A stretch of 64,000 bases of DNA from Rehmannia glutinosa (lineage: Eukaryota; Streptophyta; Magnoliopsida; Lamiales; Orobanchaceae): contig CM071931.1 of NCBI GenBank assembly GCA_016081115.2, forward strand, positions 23,288,317 to 23,352,316, read 5' to 3'. Under the pieces are notes generated by a model, which saw only the letters and a program-made list of their open reading frames with translations, made no database searches and was not told where the DNA came from. Numbering within the stretch: position 1 is the first letter of the stretch; the number at the start of each line of letters is the position of its first letter. The translations under genes and the position numbers were made by a program. Below are positions 22,031-34,615 of this stretch, in pieces.

Positions 22031-24157
22031 TATGATAAACAGACAAACTGACTAACAAAGACTCCCTATGAGATTTGGACAGGGAGAAAACGAAATGTTG
22101 CATATTTTAGAATATTTGGATGTAAATGCTTCATCCATAACAATGGCAAAGACAATCTAAAGGCTTTCGATGCTAAAGCTGATGAAGGTATCTTCTTGGG
22201 ATACTCAGCTGAAAGCAAAGCCTACAGAGTACTCAACAAGAGGACTATGGTAACATAGGAATCCATTCACGTGGTGTTCAATGAGCCAAATGTAAATGGA
22301 GAAGACATTGAAGAATCAGCTGATAAGCTGAATCAACCAACCATGCAGAAGAGTCCCTATCTTTGAAGTCAAGCCGGAATTATAAACTCGGATGAAGATG
22401 ATATAGATGAGTCTCAAAAAACAACCGGAAAATCTGCTAAGTGATGACGAGAGAGCGATCAAAGCAACACAATCGCAAGACGATCAATCCGACTAATCGA
22501 CTCCAACTCGATGTAAGATGGCTGAGAGACCATCCATCAGAACTTGTCATTGGAGATATAAGAGAAGGTGTCAAAACAAGATCCAGAACTCAACAAGAAG
22601 CTATGTTCACATGCTTTATCTCACAAATAGAGCCCAAAGATGTGTCACAAGCATTGGATGACACACATTGGATTCAAGCTATGCAAGAAGAGGTGAATCA
22701 GTTTGAAAGAAACAAAGTATGGGAGTTAGTTCAAAGACCCACCCATCAAAATGTTATTGCCCCTCACCCTGGGTGTTCAGAAACAAGATGAACGAGGAAG
22801 GTTCAGTGGTAAGAAACAAAGCAAGATTAGTAGCCAAAGGATATTGCCAAGAAGAAGGGATAGATTTTGATGAAACATTTGCCCCTGTAGCAAGATTGGA
22901 AGCTATTAGTATGTTTCTTGCCTATGCAGCTCACAAGAATTTTATTGTATATCAAATGGATGTAAAGAGTGCATTCCTAAATGGTTTATTGGAAGAAGAA
23001 CTGTATGTTGAACAACCTCCAGGATTTGAGCAGAAGACTCTTGGAGATAAGGTATACAGACTCAAGAAAGCTCTATATGGATTGAAACAGGCACCCAGAG
23101 CATGGTACGATACACTGTCCCAATTCTTGACTGAGAATGTATTCACAAAAGGAAAAGTGGATAGAACACTCTTCAGAATTCAAGACAAGAAGAGCATACT
23201 GCTTGTTCAAATATATGTGGATGACATCATTTTTGGATCCACAAACAAAGAACTGTGTGAAAAATTTTCAAACCTCATGCAAAGCAAATTCGAAATGAGC
23301 ATGATGGGAGAGCTGACATTCTTCCTTGGACTCCAAGTGAAACAAATTTGAAGGATGGAACCTTCATAAGTCGGACAAAATACACCGAGATTTAATGAAA
23401 AAATTGGTATGGAAGAGAAGTCTTCGTGAAAGTACCAATGAATACATCACCAAAATGGACATGGATGCGGATGGCAAGCCTGCGCAGATCAAACAAGATA
23501 CAAAGCACTTATTGGATCATTGCTTTATCTCACAAAGAAGCAGCGCCGGACATCACCTTTGATGTAGGTGTATGTGCAAGATTTCAATCTGCTCCAAAAG
23601 AGAGCCATATGACTGCAGCTAAGAGGATCTTGAGATATTTGAAAGGAAGCCAAGAAGTTGGCTTATGGTATCCAAAGGAAGGTGGATTCAAGCTAATTGG
23701 CTATTCGGACTGACTATGCGGGATGTAGAGTTGACAGAAAAGCACTTCAGGCACATGTCAAATGCTTGAAACAAAGCAATTTCTGGTTTAGCAAAAAGCA
23801 AAATTCAATAGCCATCTCTACAAAATGAAGGCAATAATACATAGGCTGGCAAACAAGTTGTGCCAAGTCCTATGGATGAGACAAAGAATGAGAGACTATG
23901 AAGTTGAAGAAAAGGAAATTCCAATCATGTGTGATAACACAAGTGCAATTGCAATAACTCAAAATCCTGTGTTGCACTCAAGAACAAAACATATCGATGT
24001 CAGATATCACTTCATAAGAGATCATGTTGAAAAGAAAGACATCACCTTGGAATATATTTCAACTGATAAACAGTTAGCTGACATATTCACAAAACCATTA
24101 TGTGAGTCAAGATTTGAAGAACTCAAGCATGAGTTAGGGTTAATTGAGCTGAGCTGA
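22031..24157 (+). pseudogene. SIRE-1 pol: integrase tail, reverse transcriptase and RNase H (degraded)
   Basis: 22031-22440 is a frame-broken integrase C-terminal and linker region. 22441-22791 and 22719-23351 are overlapping frames of one RT joined by a frameshift at about 22760. RT motifs: VAKGYCQEEGIDFDETFAP, QMDVKSAFLNG, LKQAPRAWYDTL and the active site YVDDIIFGS (about 23214-23240). RNase H follows in pieces, 23426-23713 and 23825-24157, ending ADIFTKPL...ELGLIELS and a TGA. Several shifts make it non-functional, although the RT core itself is open. Confidence 0.9.
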
Positions 24158-24458
24158 CACTCAGAAGACTCAAAGAAAGGAAATGAAACACAAAAAGGGA
24201 AAAAGAGCTGAATTCTCAAAATCAGCTAAATGAATCAGTCGTATCGGAAAGACAACTATACCGAATTAGGCGACAAATTTGAGTCACTATGACAATTGTG
24301 AGAAGAAGAGTTAAATCAGCTAAGGGATAAGCTGAGTCATTTATGAGCAAAGTGACAAAAACGCAGTCGTTTTTACTAAGCGGGAATGTTTTTAAGAATG
24401 ACGTCAGCATAATGATGATGTGTACAGGCAAAAGCTACACACCAAGCTTATGATTGGA

Positions 24459-24465
24459 TATAAAT
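24459..24465 (+). promoter_or_regulatory. TATA-like box before the SIRE-1 extra ORF
   Basis: TATAAAT in GATTGGATATAAATG, 250 bases before the extra ORF's ATG. It is followed by a pyrimidine-rich leader (TTTCTCTCACAAATTTCC, then TCTCTCTCAGAAGC). The same box and leader type are kept in SIRE-2 at 52936. Suggests a separate transcript for the downstream ORF; this is inference. Confidence 0.4.
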
Positions 24466-24712
24466 GATGCCGCATTAAATTCGAGACATTAAATGCTAAT
24501 CGGCGTGCAAAATCTAAGCCGTTGATTTCGATCACATTTCAAAAACCACCCGCACGTCCTTTCATGAACCATACTTAAACCTTTTTTCGTCCGTTTCTCT
24601 CACAAATTTCCAAAACTGTTCATTTCTCTCTCAGAAGCAAAGGCAAAACTCTCTCAAAACCCTATCAATCTTCAAATCAACTTCTAAGTTTCTTTCGGTG
24701 AAATACTGAAAA

Positions 24713-27700
24713 ATGGCTTCGACTTATGATTTTGTCAAGCTAGGAAAGCAAATCCACACCGGGTCTACTGTGGATTTTGAGGGTATGATCAAACAGGGGT
24801 CCGATGACTCCCTTATAAAAAAGATCACTGAAAAGCTCGAAACGTCCGGGCTAAAACCATTTCTGACGATGGAGTTCTCTATGACCTATGTGGAAGAGGT
24901 CGCACAGTTCTACGTGAACGCTGAGATTCACGATGAGGGGATCAAATCCTCTGTTCACGGGAAGGAGTTCATCGTCTCTGCCAAGGATTTGGCGGAACAC
25001 TGCTTATTACCGGCGGAAGGAGCACAAGAAATCAATGAAGCTTATGTAGACTTGGCTACTGCTTGGAAGGAAGTAGCCAAGACCGACTATGCTGAAAAGA
25101 TAGTCTACACAGCCAACAAGAGGCTGCTAAAGGAGGACTACCACAAACTGTTGGACATAGTTGCCAAATGCATAGACATCAAATTTGGCAGCTTTGATCA
25201 TTGAAGAAACTGTCCAAAGCGAAGTTTATCGTAATGGCTACGATCATTGAAGAAAGGAAAGTAAACTGGGCTGAGTTTGTCTACAACAAACTCTGCCAGA
25301 ACGTAGGGAACAAATCCTTCAAGGAGAATGGTGCATTTAGAGGATCCCTGGGATATGGTCTGGTGATCGGCCGGCTGATGGAGGTCAAAGGAGTCCCTCT
25401 TAGACATGGAAAGGCGTTCCATGTAAACAAGAGGATGTTCAGATCAAACCTCTCTGGCGCACAGAAGAGAACCTACGCCAAGAGAGCGATCACAGTGAGG
25501 GGGAATCACCGACCAAGAAGATACAGCTTGTCTCCTCTCCACCAAAGAAGAAGGCTGCCCTGCTGCAAAAGCTAAGAGAATCTGCCCCCAAAAAAAAGAA
25601 AAACAAATTTGCTCCCGCCCCTGCAGCCGAGTCACCCGCCCTCGCAGCCGTGTCTCCCCGCCCCAAAGAAGACAGCGAGAGAAGGAATCTCAAATACCTT
25701 CTCCTATTCGTCAAAAAGAAGAGAACGATAAGCCAAGACGGCCAGCTCCTCGAAAAAAACACCAAACGCCCCCGCCGCCCAAGACTCGAAGACACTCTCT
25801 CCGAACCGAAATCCCTCCGGTACAAACTAAGAGAAGAAGAATCATCAAGCGCTCCGAGCTTGAGAAACCGACCGAGTCACTCGGTGAAAACAGATACCTG
25901 AGACTGCTGGAGAAGTAGAGTCTCCAGATACTATTGATGAAACCGCTAAGTCTGCTGAAGGCGATCAGCAGAGGCAAATTAAAGACCCAGCTGTAGTTCG
26001 AACAGCTGCGACACAAGAAGTAGCTGAGAAAGCACACTCGCCTGTTGACAGGATCGTAGCCCCTCCTACAACAGACGCAGCTGACAGTATGGAGCACCAG
26101 AGCTTGCTACCTTCTATCCCTGAGAATGAGGGACAACGCAAGAAGAAGCTGATAGAGATGATAATGATGTGATGATCCTATCCCCACCTTACCCAGACAT
26201 CCAAAATCGTCTGCGAGAGTGGAGGAAGTGGAAGTTGAGTCGATCCAGGGAACAGTTCCAAAGGCCTGAGTTTATCGAAGAAGAAGAGGAACTGATGAAC
26301 TTTCTTGGAGTGACGACTGTGGTCCAAGCACTGGATGAAGAAAACTGCACAGACATCTTTAAGATCTTCAAGGACAAGGAGAAGGAGAGACAGGCAGAGG
26401 AAGCTGAGGCACGTGAGAAGGCCATCATCTGCCCTATCACCGGCACCACATAACATACACATCCTCTCCTTGACGTTCTATCAGAAAGCGATGAGGATCT
26501 GGACCCTGTTGCCGCCACAGAAGAGTTGCAAATACAGCAAGCAATGCACGAATCAAGAATTCTTCATGAGCAAAGAATGATGGAGGGACCAGGAGAGTCC
26601 TCCAAAACACGGCTGGAGATAGACCCAATGGGAGTGGTGCAGTATATTGCCACCGTTGTTGCTGCCACCACTTCCCCAGCTCACTCGGAAGAAGGAACTA
26701 AGAGAAATGGCAATGAAACTGGGATAGTGGGGACCCCAGTCGAGCCAACCCCTAATGAAGGTGTCTCACCACCGCCCCAACTACTGAACACTCGGTAAGA
26801 AAACAGGGAGTTTGGAGACGAGTGACCCCATTCCAACCGCTCAAGGCTAATGACGATCTTTGATGCAAATGAGGCACATGAAGGAACAACCACGGGAGTT
26901 CACACTGGGGCGATGAAAGTGTAATCCATGGGGTTGAGACTCCAATGGATGCCACCGTAGAAGACCCTAAGATAGCTAACACTCGTCGAAAGGGATGTCC
27001 AAGCCTCGCCGCAGCTTGAGACTGCGAGAAGGTAATGAAGGCCAACGGGAGGTTGAGACTTCCCGGGTAAAAAAGTCAAATAGAGAACATCCTCCCCGCT
27101 ATCATTGATCCATCCGAAAAGGAGATAAGCGCACTTCATGATTCCCGGATAATCGTGATGTAACCTTTCTGGGGATCGGAAGAAGACGATGAAGCCGAGT
27201 CATCCCCCGCGATCCAAATCCAAAAGACTCACCGAGGATGTTCCAACCACGAGCAAGTCGACTTCAAGACTACTCGTCAAACTTTCAATTTTGATGATGA
27301 GCCACCCATGGAAATCTCATCATCGTCCGATGACGCTCGATAAGGCCGAGGACCAGTCAACTAAATTGGAGAAACCAGTGAGACCGATGAAGTGTTGAGA
27401 CAGGCGAGGCTCGGCAAGTCGGGTCAACTTCACAACAAACCCCACCAAACAGAGTCCATCGCGCAGCTCCCCAAGTCGCAGAGTTCGACTCCACAAGGAA
27501 CTTCACGCGCACCACTCATCATTGAACAAATCCCGATTGCCCATGATGATTCCTTTGTAGAATCATTTCCCTTCTCTCCGGAGGTACCCGACCTCCCGAA
27601 GAGTCGAAAGAGATCTCGTGCGCTTCCACGACTGATCCTATCGTTCCATCAAATACCATCGTTCGGTGACTATGATTTTGACGCCGCTTGGCCATCACCG

Positions 27701-29264
27701 CAATGAGGGAACAACGAAGTTCGGGAGGTGTTCAAAGCATTATTTGCGAAATTGAACGGATGGAGAGGCACCAGGCCTCGATGGACATGAGACCGGATAA
27801 GAGATGCCAACCTTACTGCTGGCTTGAGAGGCATAATAGTCAGAATCAGGGAGTGGTGGCAACAACAGCAAACAATGCGTGTGGAACAAGCTAGATATTT
27901 CAGGACATTGTTCAACAAGTTGTTGGTATGTCGAGCTGAGAATGCTGATGCAAAGACGCAATTGAGAGAACACATTGAGCACATGCATGAATCTCACACT
28001 GCTGAGATAAAGCTGCTGCATGAGCAAAATAAGAGTGGGCTCCTGCGTATGGAAGAAAACATGAATCGAAAGTTCAGCCTTCTCATGGCTGAAATGAAGT
28101 TAATTTCAGCTTGAATCCAATGCTACTCGCTCTGAGTTTCGCGCCGCATACTCCGCAGCAGACTCGAAGCAGAATTCGACTATCAGCAAACTCGACTTCC
28201 TGCTTGCTAGTATGTGTCCAGGGGTTCCTCTCTCCTTTGATGATGCCCAAAAAGAGGAAGAGGAATACCTTAAAGCGCTGAAGAGATCTGACGTTGAGAA
28301 GGAGGGAGCAGCTGTAAAGGGAAAGACAGCTGAGGAGGTCTCAAGAGCAAAGAAAGTAAAGTCTGTTGAGGGGGAAGGATCGGGAGATGTCACCCTAATG
28401 ATTGGACAAACCCCCAACAAGGTCTTGTCACGGTGATATTATCGAAAGAAACTCCCAGTGACTCCCACTCCAACACTCTTTGTGTCTATGGTCGAAAAGA
28501 GAAAGACAATTGAAGCGAGGGATGGAGGAAGTGGAAGGAAGGATGAATGCCCGAGTTATGGATATCTTGAAACAACATGGAGGCATTCCGGTAGATAGAG
28601 ACACTTATGCCATCTCAAATGCCTAATCGAGCCAAGATCGGTTGATGAATTTAAAAGCTCGCATCCAAGGATACTTCGCAAACATGTCCATGGCTCAAGC
28701 CTGGGACTTGTACTAGGAAAAGGGTCTCACGCTATGTGAAGAAGCCGACAGCGTGAGACTACCGCGATCACTCTGCTGGTCACTCCGCCGGTCACTCACT
28801 CAGAAGGAAGAAGACCCCCAAGACAATACACGCCCGAGAGGAAGAGGTAGAGGAAGAAGCGATGGTGGAGGAAGAGGTTTCGGACCTAGGCCTCTGCCCA
28901 AAAACATTGAGTACATAGATCCGGCAATAAAGAAGGGATCTCTTGGTCTTGACCAAGTAGCCAATCTGCAAGTGGCTAAAAACAATGCCGAGTATGTGAA
29001 AAGAATCGAAGAAGAAAATAAAAGACAAACTCAGCTTTGGGAGGAGAGACAAGAGAGACTAAGAAGAGATGAAGTCGCCGGAAGGCATATGAAAAGAAGA
29101 AGAAGGCGGCTGAAGATGAGAGAAAGAGAAGAAGAGCAGAACATGACAGAACTGAAGAAGAAGAAAGAAGGAGACAGCGAAGGAGATGAAGTGTTGCTGT
29201 CCACCCCTTCATGTATCTTACTATGTAAATACATTTCATGTAAGTCTTCTGTAATAAATCTGTA
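24713..29264 (+). pseudogene. SIRE-1 extra ORF after pol (about 4.5 kb, frame-broken)
   Basis: Starts MASTYDFVKLGKQIHTGS. The first 163 codons are open (24713-25204). The frame shifts at about 25200 into KAKFIVMATIIEERKVNWAEF and GYGLVIGRLMEVKGVPL, a domain common in plant retroelement extra ORFs (the 'putative plant transposon protein' domain, from memory). Next come acidic/proline-rich sequence (25600-27700), a coiled coil (about 27824-28114, EHIEHMHESHTAEIKLLHE), a glycine/arginine-rich patch (RGRGRGRSDGGGRGFG, about 28830) and a highly charged tail to about 29264. In SIRE elements this position is called envelope-like, but I see no signal peptide or membrane segment. It is broken by many indels. 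Confidence 0.75.
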
Positions 29265-29447
29265 AATTCTTTATTTTTGCGTAGACATAAATGTTTGCTC
29301 TGATACACCTTGTAAACAGTTGTGTAAAAGAACAAGAATATTATGATCAATAAAAGGATTGATTCTACGCATACATTCTCTGTGAATGCACTATCTGTTT
29401 GTATCTTTGCTGTTTACATTTTGAATGTTTTAAGTTTTGGCATCATC

Positions 29448-29460
29448 AAAAAGGGGGAAA
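29448..29460 (+). other. Polypurine tract, SIRE-1
   Basis: AAAAAGGGGGAAA just before the 3' LTR, the plus-strand primer. Identical in SIRE-2 (58168-58180). Confidence 0.9.
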
Positions 29461-29461
29461 T

Positions 29462-30889
29462 TTTTGGGAAATTTATTGTTTAGATTTTGATGAATGCCAT
29501 GTAAAAATTAGAATAGGAAGTTGGCACCCCATTTCGTTAAAAACGCATTGTAATAAATGAAATGGTCAAGCCGAGTTAAGTCAGCTCTACCTAAACATGC
29601 AAAAAGACAACTGGAGACTAGAAGGAAGACTCCGCTGCGAGACAGCTGAGTTTGGCACAGAAGAGAAGACGGGAACTCGACTGAAGGTGCAGCTGAAATG
29701 CAGCTGAGTAAAACATCAGCCAAGTTGACTCAAGATAACCAAGTCTCTAGTTGAAGTGACAGAAGAGTCATCCAATGATTGGAAGCTGACTCTAAGTCAC
29801 CTGGGGAAAGCAAGGAAATGCAGTCAAGTTGAGATAACTGAAAGAGATCCGTTGCAAAGAAATCAAGAGAATTACTTAAACAAGTAATATCTCCATGCTA
29901 CCTTTCTCGAAGTGCTCAGTCCCAGAAGCGTGCAAGAGGAATAAACCAATGGGAAGCACTACACCGTGTCACTATAAAAGGCTGAGGAATGACTCTGAGA
30001 AAGAGACTTTTGATTACCTGAACCACGAACATTCAAGCTAACATCTGAACTGTAATCAAAATATTCTCAAAATCATTCAAGATTAATCCTCAAGCCTACA
30101 CTACGAAGAAAATCAATCCAACACTCACCTGTGAAGGAAAGATAACTTCAATCAGTTGAAGAGGAAACTTTTAAAGAAAAGGGGTCTACATTCCACGGAG
30201 GATTGTAGGAAGGTTCAAGGTCGAACCAGTCTCGAGTTTTGGAGGGCTTCGTGATCAAATCCAAAAAGCTTGAGCAAGTGAGTCAGTAGTAGCAAGCATT
30301 TGTGAAGAAGCCGAGTCGTGCGAGAAGCCACCGAGTGACCAAGGCATCTCCGGATCGATCCCAAAGGATCAAGTCACCGTGTGATCAAGACTTGTATCTG
30401 GATCTGTTACCACTGTGTATCTTGATCAATACTTAGTGGATTCCTCCAGGAGTTGGAGAAGAGAGGAGTAGAAGAATTACCCCATCTTCGAACCTCTATA
30501 AAAACTTATCGTGTCATTTACATTTCAAAGATTTTAATTCCTGCATCTTATTTGTTTAACTCTGTGATAAATTTGCTATCCACTTGATAATCTCTAAGTA
30601 CTAAAACCAAGCATTAAATCATAACTAAACCAAATTCAAGGGTGTTAAGTCTTCCAATTGAAACAAACTGCGCAGCTTGAGCTAATTGATCTTAACAATT
30701 GAGTTATTCTATCAACAACTCGATCAGTCCGTTGAGTGACTAACTCTCTTGATTAACTAAGTTGGCTGTCCACCAAGGACACAGATGTGTAGTATCAACT
30801 CTGGATTTAAAAAGGACTAAATCGAAAAGTTGGTAAGGTTTATTCAACCCCCCTTCTAAACCTTGCACTCACACCCCTTGGGACCTACA
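29462..30889 (+). repeat. 3' LTR of SIRE-1
   Basis: The first bases are TTTTTGGG rather than TGTTGGG (one G-to-T change), and it ends GGGACCTACA. Otherwise it matches the 5' LTR, except for the missing 136 bp upstream of the TATA box (29973) and many small differences at CTG/CAG sites. Confidence 0.95.
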
Positions 30890-31279
30890 GTGGACGCCTC
30901 TGTCAACCATTGTGTTTGTTTTGTTTCGCAGTGGTTTTGAAATTGAAGTCTATCAGCTTCTTATTGTTGGTATCTTTCACAACTGTTTTAAATTCATTGT
31001 CTTTTCTATTTTATAATTGTTGCATATGTATACACTACAAAAAAATAGTAATTTAGCGACACATATTTAGTGGCGGTTCAGCAAAACCGCCTCTAACTGA
31101 TTATATAACAGCGGTTTGGACAATCGCTACGGATTGAGCGAATAAATTTAATTTGGAAAATAATCGCGGCGTATTACGCAGTGGTTCAGCAAAACCGCCA
31201 GGAAATCCTTTCTATTTTGGTTATAAAATTAAAATTATTAGTTATTGTTAAAAATGGTTTTTTCTTTTTTTTTTTGAGT

Positions 31280-31774
31280 GGAATTAAAAATGGGTTTTAA
31301 ACCTTAAAAGGGTTTACAATAATCATTCTTCCTTCTCTCGCAAACTCGCACAACACACCCGCCTGCCTTCCCCATCGACTCACCACCACCAGCCTCCGTC
31401 GTCGATTCAATCGCACCGGCCTGCCTCTGCATTTGGTATCTAGCAGTCCACCGTCATACCTGAGGACTCGATGTTGTTCCTTCGCTTCCAATTTCCATGG
31501 ACAAAGCCACACTTCCCGATGACAGCGGCAACAACGTTCGTCAGTATTTTTCTCTCTACTTTGTCTCTATTTCTGCAGGTTATTGCCGCTCTTGATTTTG
31601 TATGCATGTGAAAGGCACATAAAACACACAACGCCCACATTTTAATATGAAAAATACTTCCCTGGATTATTTCATTCTAATTGTTTACAACTTGCTAACA
31701 CCTATTCAGAAAATAAAAGTTAGGATGAGAGGTTTTATATTTGTTCTAACCTTGTGTTTTAACCTATTTTGTAG
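31280..31774 (+). other. Leader-like segment upstream of the MED7 exons
   Basis: Contains ACAATAATCATTCTTCCTTC, then a pyrimidine/C-rich leader (CACCACCACCAGCC), a short ATG-opened frame from about 31498 (MDKATLPDDSGNNV) and a donor-like boundary. Looks like a gene's 5' end, possibly captured together with the MED7 exons. I could not assign it. Confidence 0.3.
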
Positions 31775-32618
31775 ACTGATGATGTGCTTCCAGGTCTAGA
31801 AAAGCAGGGTGTTCATCAGTTGTACATAAAAGGGATAAATATTGGTATATTCCAGACATGCGCTGCTTTAAATTGTATTTGATATACCATTTGGATGTCA
31901 ATTCTTCAGTATTATCATCTTGTTAATTTGGTAATTTGTTAATTCAGAAAGAATTCTTCGTCAATTTGGATATCATCTTAGAGACTTTAATCCACAGCTT
32001 GAGAAACCATTTAGCCCTAAAATATCACATTCCCAGCACTAGTGCAGTTGATGGTGGCCTAATGGCACATGTCTGCTTGTATACCTTTGCAAGTGGCGTG
32101 TTAATACACAAACATTCTCTAATCAAATATTAGTTTCAAATGTAAATTTGAAAAGGCATAAAGTTCCGTAAACATAATGTTAATTAAAACTAGGAAATGT
32201 AATTTTAGGGAAGTAATTGAATCAAATTAACCAATATCTAGTTTTTTATTATAGAAAATAAGATCAAATAATTGAAAGTATTTTTTTCTGAGTAATGAAA
32301 TATCCTATTTGGGGTTTAAGAGTTGAAATATGCCATGTTTCATGTTCATGACTGTGTAATGTACCTCTAGACAAATATTTGATATATTCCTTCTTAAGCA
32401 GTTGAGAATGAATGTTTTGTCCTGGCATGTGATTAGAGTCTTTTCTTTTAGATTTCAAGGAAGAGCTGAGGTCACTTAGCAGAGAATTGCAACTACATTT
32501 TCTGGAACTTATTGATGTTCTTGTAGAGCGGCCATCTCAATATGCTAGGAGAGTAGAAGAGATATCTCTTATTGTCAAGAACTTACATCACCTACTAAAT
32601 TCTCTGCTTCCACACCAG
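31775..32618 (+). pseudogene. MED7: Mediator subunit 7 gene fragment (two exons) captured in CACTA-2
   Basis: Exon 31775-31844 follows TTTTGTAG and encodes TDDVLPGLEKQGVHQLY; the donor is GTATAT. Exon 32452-32618 follows TTTTAG and encodes FKEELRSLSRELQLHFLEL, DVLVERPSQYARRVEEISL and KNLHHLLNSLLPHQ; the donor is GTGAAG. The two exons join in frame (split Asp codon) and match the conserved core of plant MED7, which links the head and middle modules of the Mediator complex. There are no stops. The N-terminal proline-rich start and the C-terminal helix are absent, so this is a fragment and not a working gene. It lies between the CACTA-2 left end and its transposase exons. Identification is from memory of the MED7 core. 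Confidence 0.8.
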
Positions 32619-32972
32619 GTGAAGTATCTTGTTACATTTCAGACTTGAAATGTTATTGATTATACCTTTTGCTATTCCATTATATATATATTGTTTTGTT
32701 ATTCACACCCCGCTTGAGTAACTTCGTGGTGTCTTTGGTCTGTATACTCGCACTCAATAGCACCTGATATGTGATAATTTTATTCCCACCACTTCCACTT
32801 CTTGGATTCTGCACAAATGTTCATTCACTTTTCTCTCTTGCTCTCTCTTCGTTTATATATTTTGCTGATTTTTGTATAAATGGAATTGTACTGTTAAAGT
32901 TTCCTAGATTGTATTTCTTCAGAAATGAATGGCTGATTGCTGTCACATTATGGCTGATTTTTTCAGAAGTGG

Positions 32973-34601
32973 TGTAACACCCGGAAAAAAAAAGTGTATT
33001 TAATTAGTTAGATGGTCCATTAGTGAATTATTATTATTATTATTATTATTGGGTTTATTATCCAATTACTTGGCCCATGAGGAATCCTAAGGTGTTTGGG
33101 AAACTAGCTAGGGTAATTATATTATGACTCTTTTGTTATTAGGGTTTTATTATACCACATTAGAGGGGACCAAACCAAAAACACGTTCCAACTCTTTCTC
33201 TGCGCCTCCACAGTCCCATCGTCTACCATACAACCTCGACGAAGTTTTTCTTCAACGTCATGATCCCTCAATTGCCTTCCCTATTTCATTCTCAACTTCT
33301 AAGGTAATTTTCTTATGAATTTCGAAACCCAATCTATACTGCTCATAAGTTTATGAAATTTTAATATGTTATTCTTCATGACGTTTTTATCGTACGGTTA
33401 AAATTTCATACTAATCCGATAAGTACTTTTGTAGTTATGTAATTTTCAAACTAAGATGCCTGAATTTATGTTATTCTCTGTTTTCGTTTTAGAAATTCCA
33501 AAACCCTACTTATACATATCCAGAATTCGTGAAATTTTAATATGTTATGTTATCATATGTTTATCATATTTAGGAAACTTTTCATATACGTTTGAATTGT
33601 ATTGTATTTTATATAGAATTTTCATTCACGCTTCCCAAATCTTGAGTATACTCAGTTTCTGATTTATAAATTCAAGAAAACATATATAAAGACCTTCAGA
33701 ATATCTGAATTTTGGATATGTTATGTATGATAATGTTTACAACCGTGTGGTAAAATATCAGATCATTCCAACCTATATTGTTTTAAATATTAACTAGTTT
33801 CCAAGACGTTACAGTTTTAGCCATGACAAAAGTTTCAATTTATAAAATTCAAAGCCTAAAGATAACTAATTTAATATTTTATGATTTTTGGATAATGGGT
33901 AGCTTATGCAACTATTGAAGTAACGTTCTTTTTATTTTTAAATGGTGATTTTAATTAAACAAGAAATTATTGAGTGAATTATGATTTTCCTATGCAACTA
34001 CTAGAGTGATGTTTTTTTTCTAAATGTTAATTTTCAATTGCATAAAAAAAAATTGTTAAACAAATTATTATTTTTAAAGTATTTACCTACGATGCTAGAC
34101 TCTGTGTGATAATTGATTTGTATTGAGAACAAATGTTCAGTTTCTAGGAAATTTTTGAATTGAGATAATAAATGATTAATTATTATGATTTTCTAAGTTT
34201 ACTTATGTAAATAGACTAAAAGGATTTTTTTATATAGAATAGTAAATGTCCGATTTTCTTAGAAATAAATGAATATACGAATTTTCTATACTTTATAATT
34301 TGCTTCCGCTGGTTCTATTGATTTTGAATGAGATATATTTACAGGCCTATTTTCTCTTATAAATAAAAATATGTATGCGGTTTATTTTTCAAAGTCTTTC
34401 ACTGTCAAATGGCATGTTAGAATTATATGTAGATGTCAAACTCTATTCAAATTATTTCAAAGTCTCTAATTAATTGTTCTTATGAAAATTAAATGGCTCT
34501 CTATAACGAGCTGTCTTTCTCATGTTTCTTATGGAAAAAAAAATATACGGTAAAATGAATATTTGCACACATTTTATTGTTCAAAATTTCGGGGCGTTAC
34601 A
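32973..34601 (+). repeat. 5' LTR of the gypsy element
   Basis: TGTAACACCCGG to GGGGCGTTACA, 1.63 kb. Small ORFs inside (for example 33124-33318) recur in the other LTR and are not genes. Confidence 0.95.
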
Positions 34602-34603
34602 GG

Positions 34604-34615
34604 TGGTATCAGAGC
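34604..34615 (+). other. Primer binding site, gypsy element
   Basis: TGGTATCAGAGC two bases after the LTR: initiator tRNA-Met type. Confidence 0.95.

Larger units (their letters stand above)
17037..30889 (+). mobile_element. SIRE-type Ty1/copia retrotransposon 1 (complete, degraded)
   Basis: Two LTRs in direct orientation, a TGGTATCAGAGC primer site, gag, protease, integrase, RT, RNase H, a very long extra ORF after pol, and a polypurine tract, in that order. It is flanked by a perfect 5 bp target duplication GTGGA (17032-17036 and 30890-30894). Length 13.9 kb. The order PR-IN-RT-RH is copia; the large size and extra 3' ORF are features of the SIRE/Maximus lineage. All reading frames carry stops or shifts. 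It sits in the left arm of the outer foldback element. Confidence 0.95.

Noticed and set aside
24713..29264. A retrovirus-like envelope gene in the SIRE elements
   Set aside because: No signal peptide, membrane helix or cysteine-rich surface region could be seen; the charged, coiled-coil and RGG-like composition fits better with a nucleic-acid or structural protein.
31775..32618. A functional MED7 gene
   Set aside because: Only two internal exons are present, between transposon ends; both termini of the protein are missing.
33124..33662. Small plus-strand ORFs with identical partners at 37372-37910
   Set aside because: They lie in the two LTRs of one gypsy element; the similarity is LTR identity, not coding conservation.
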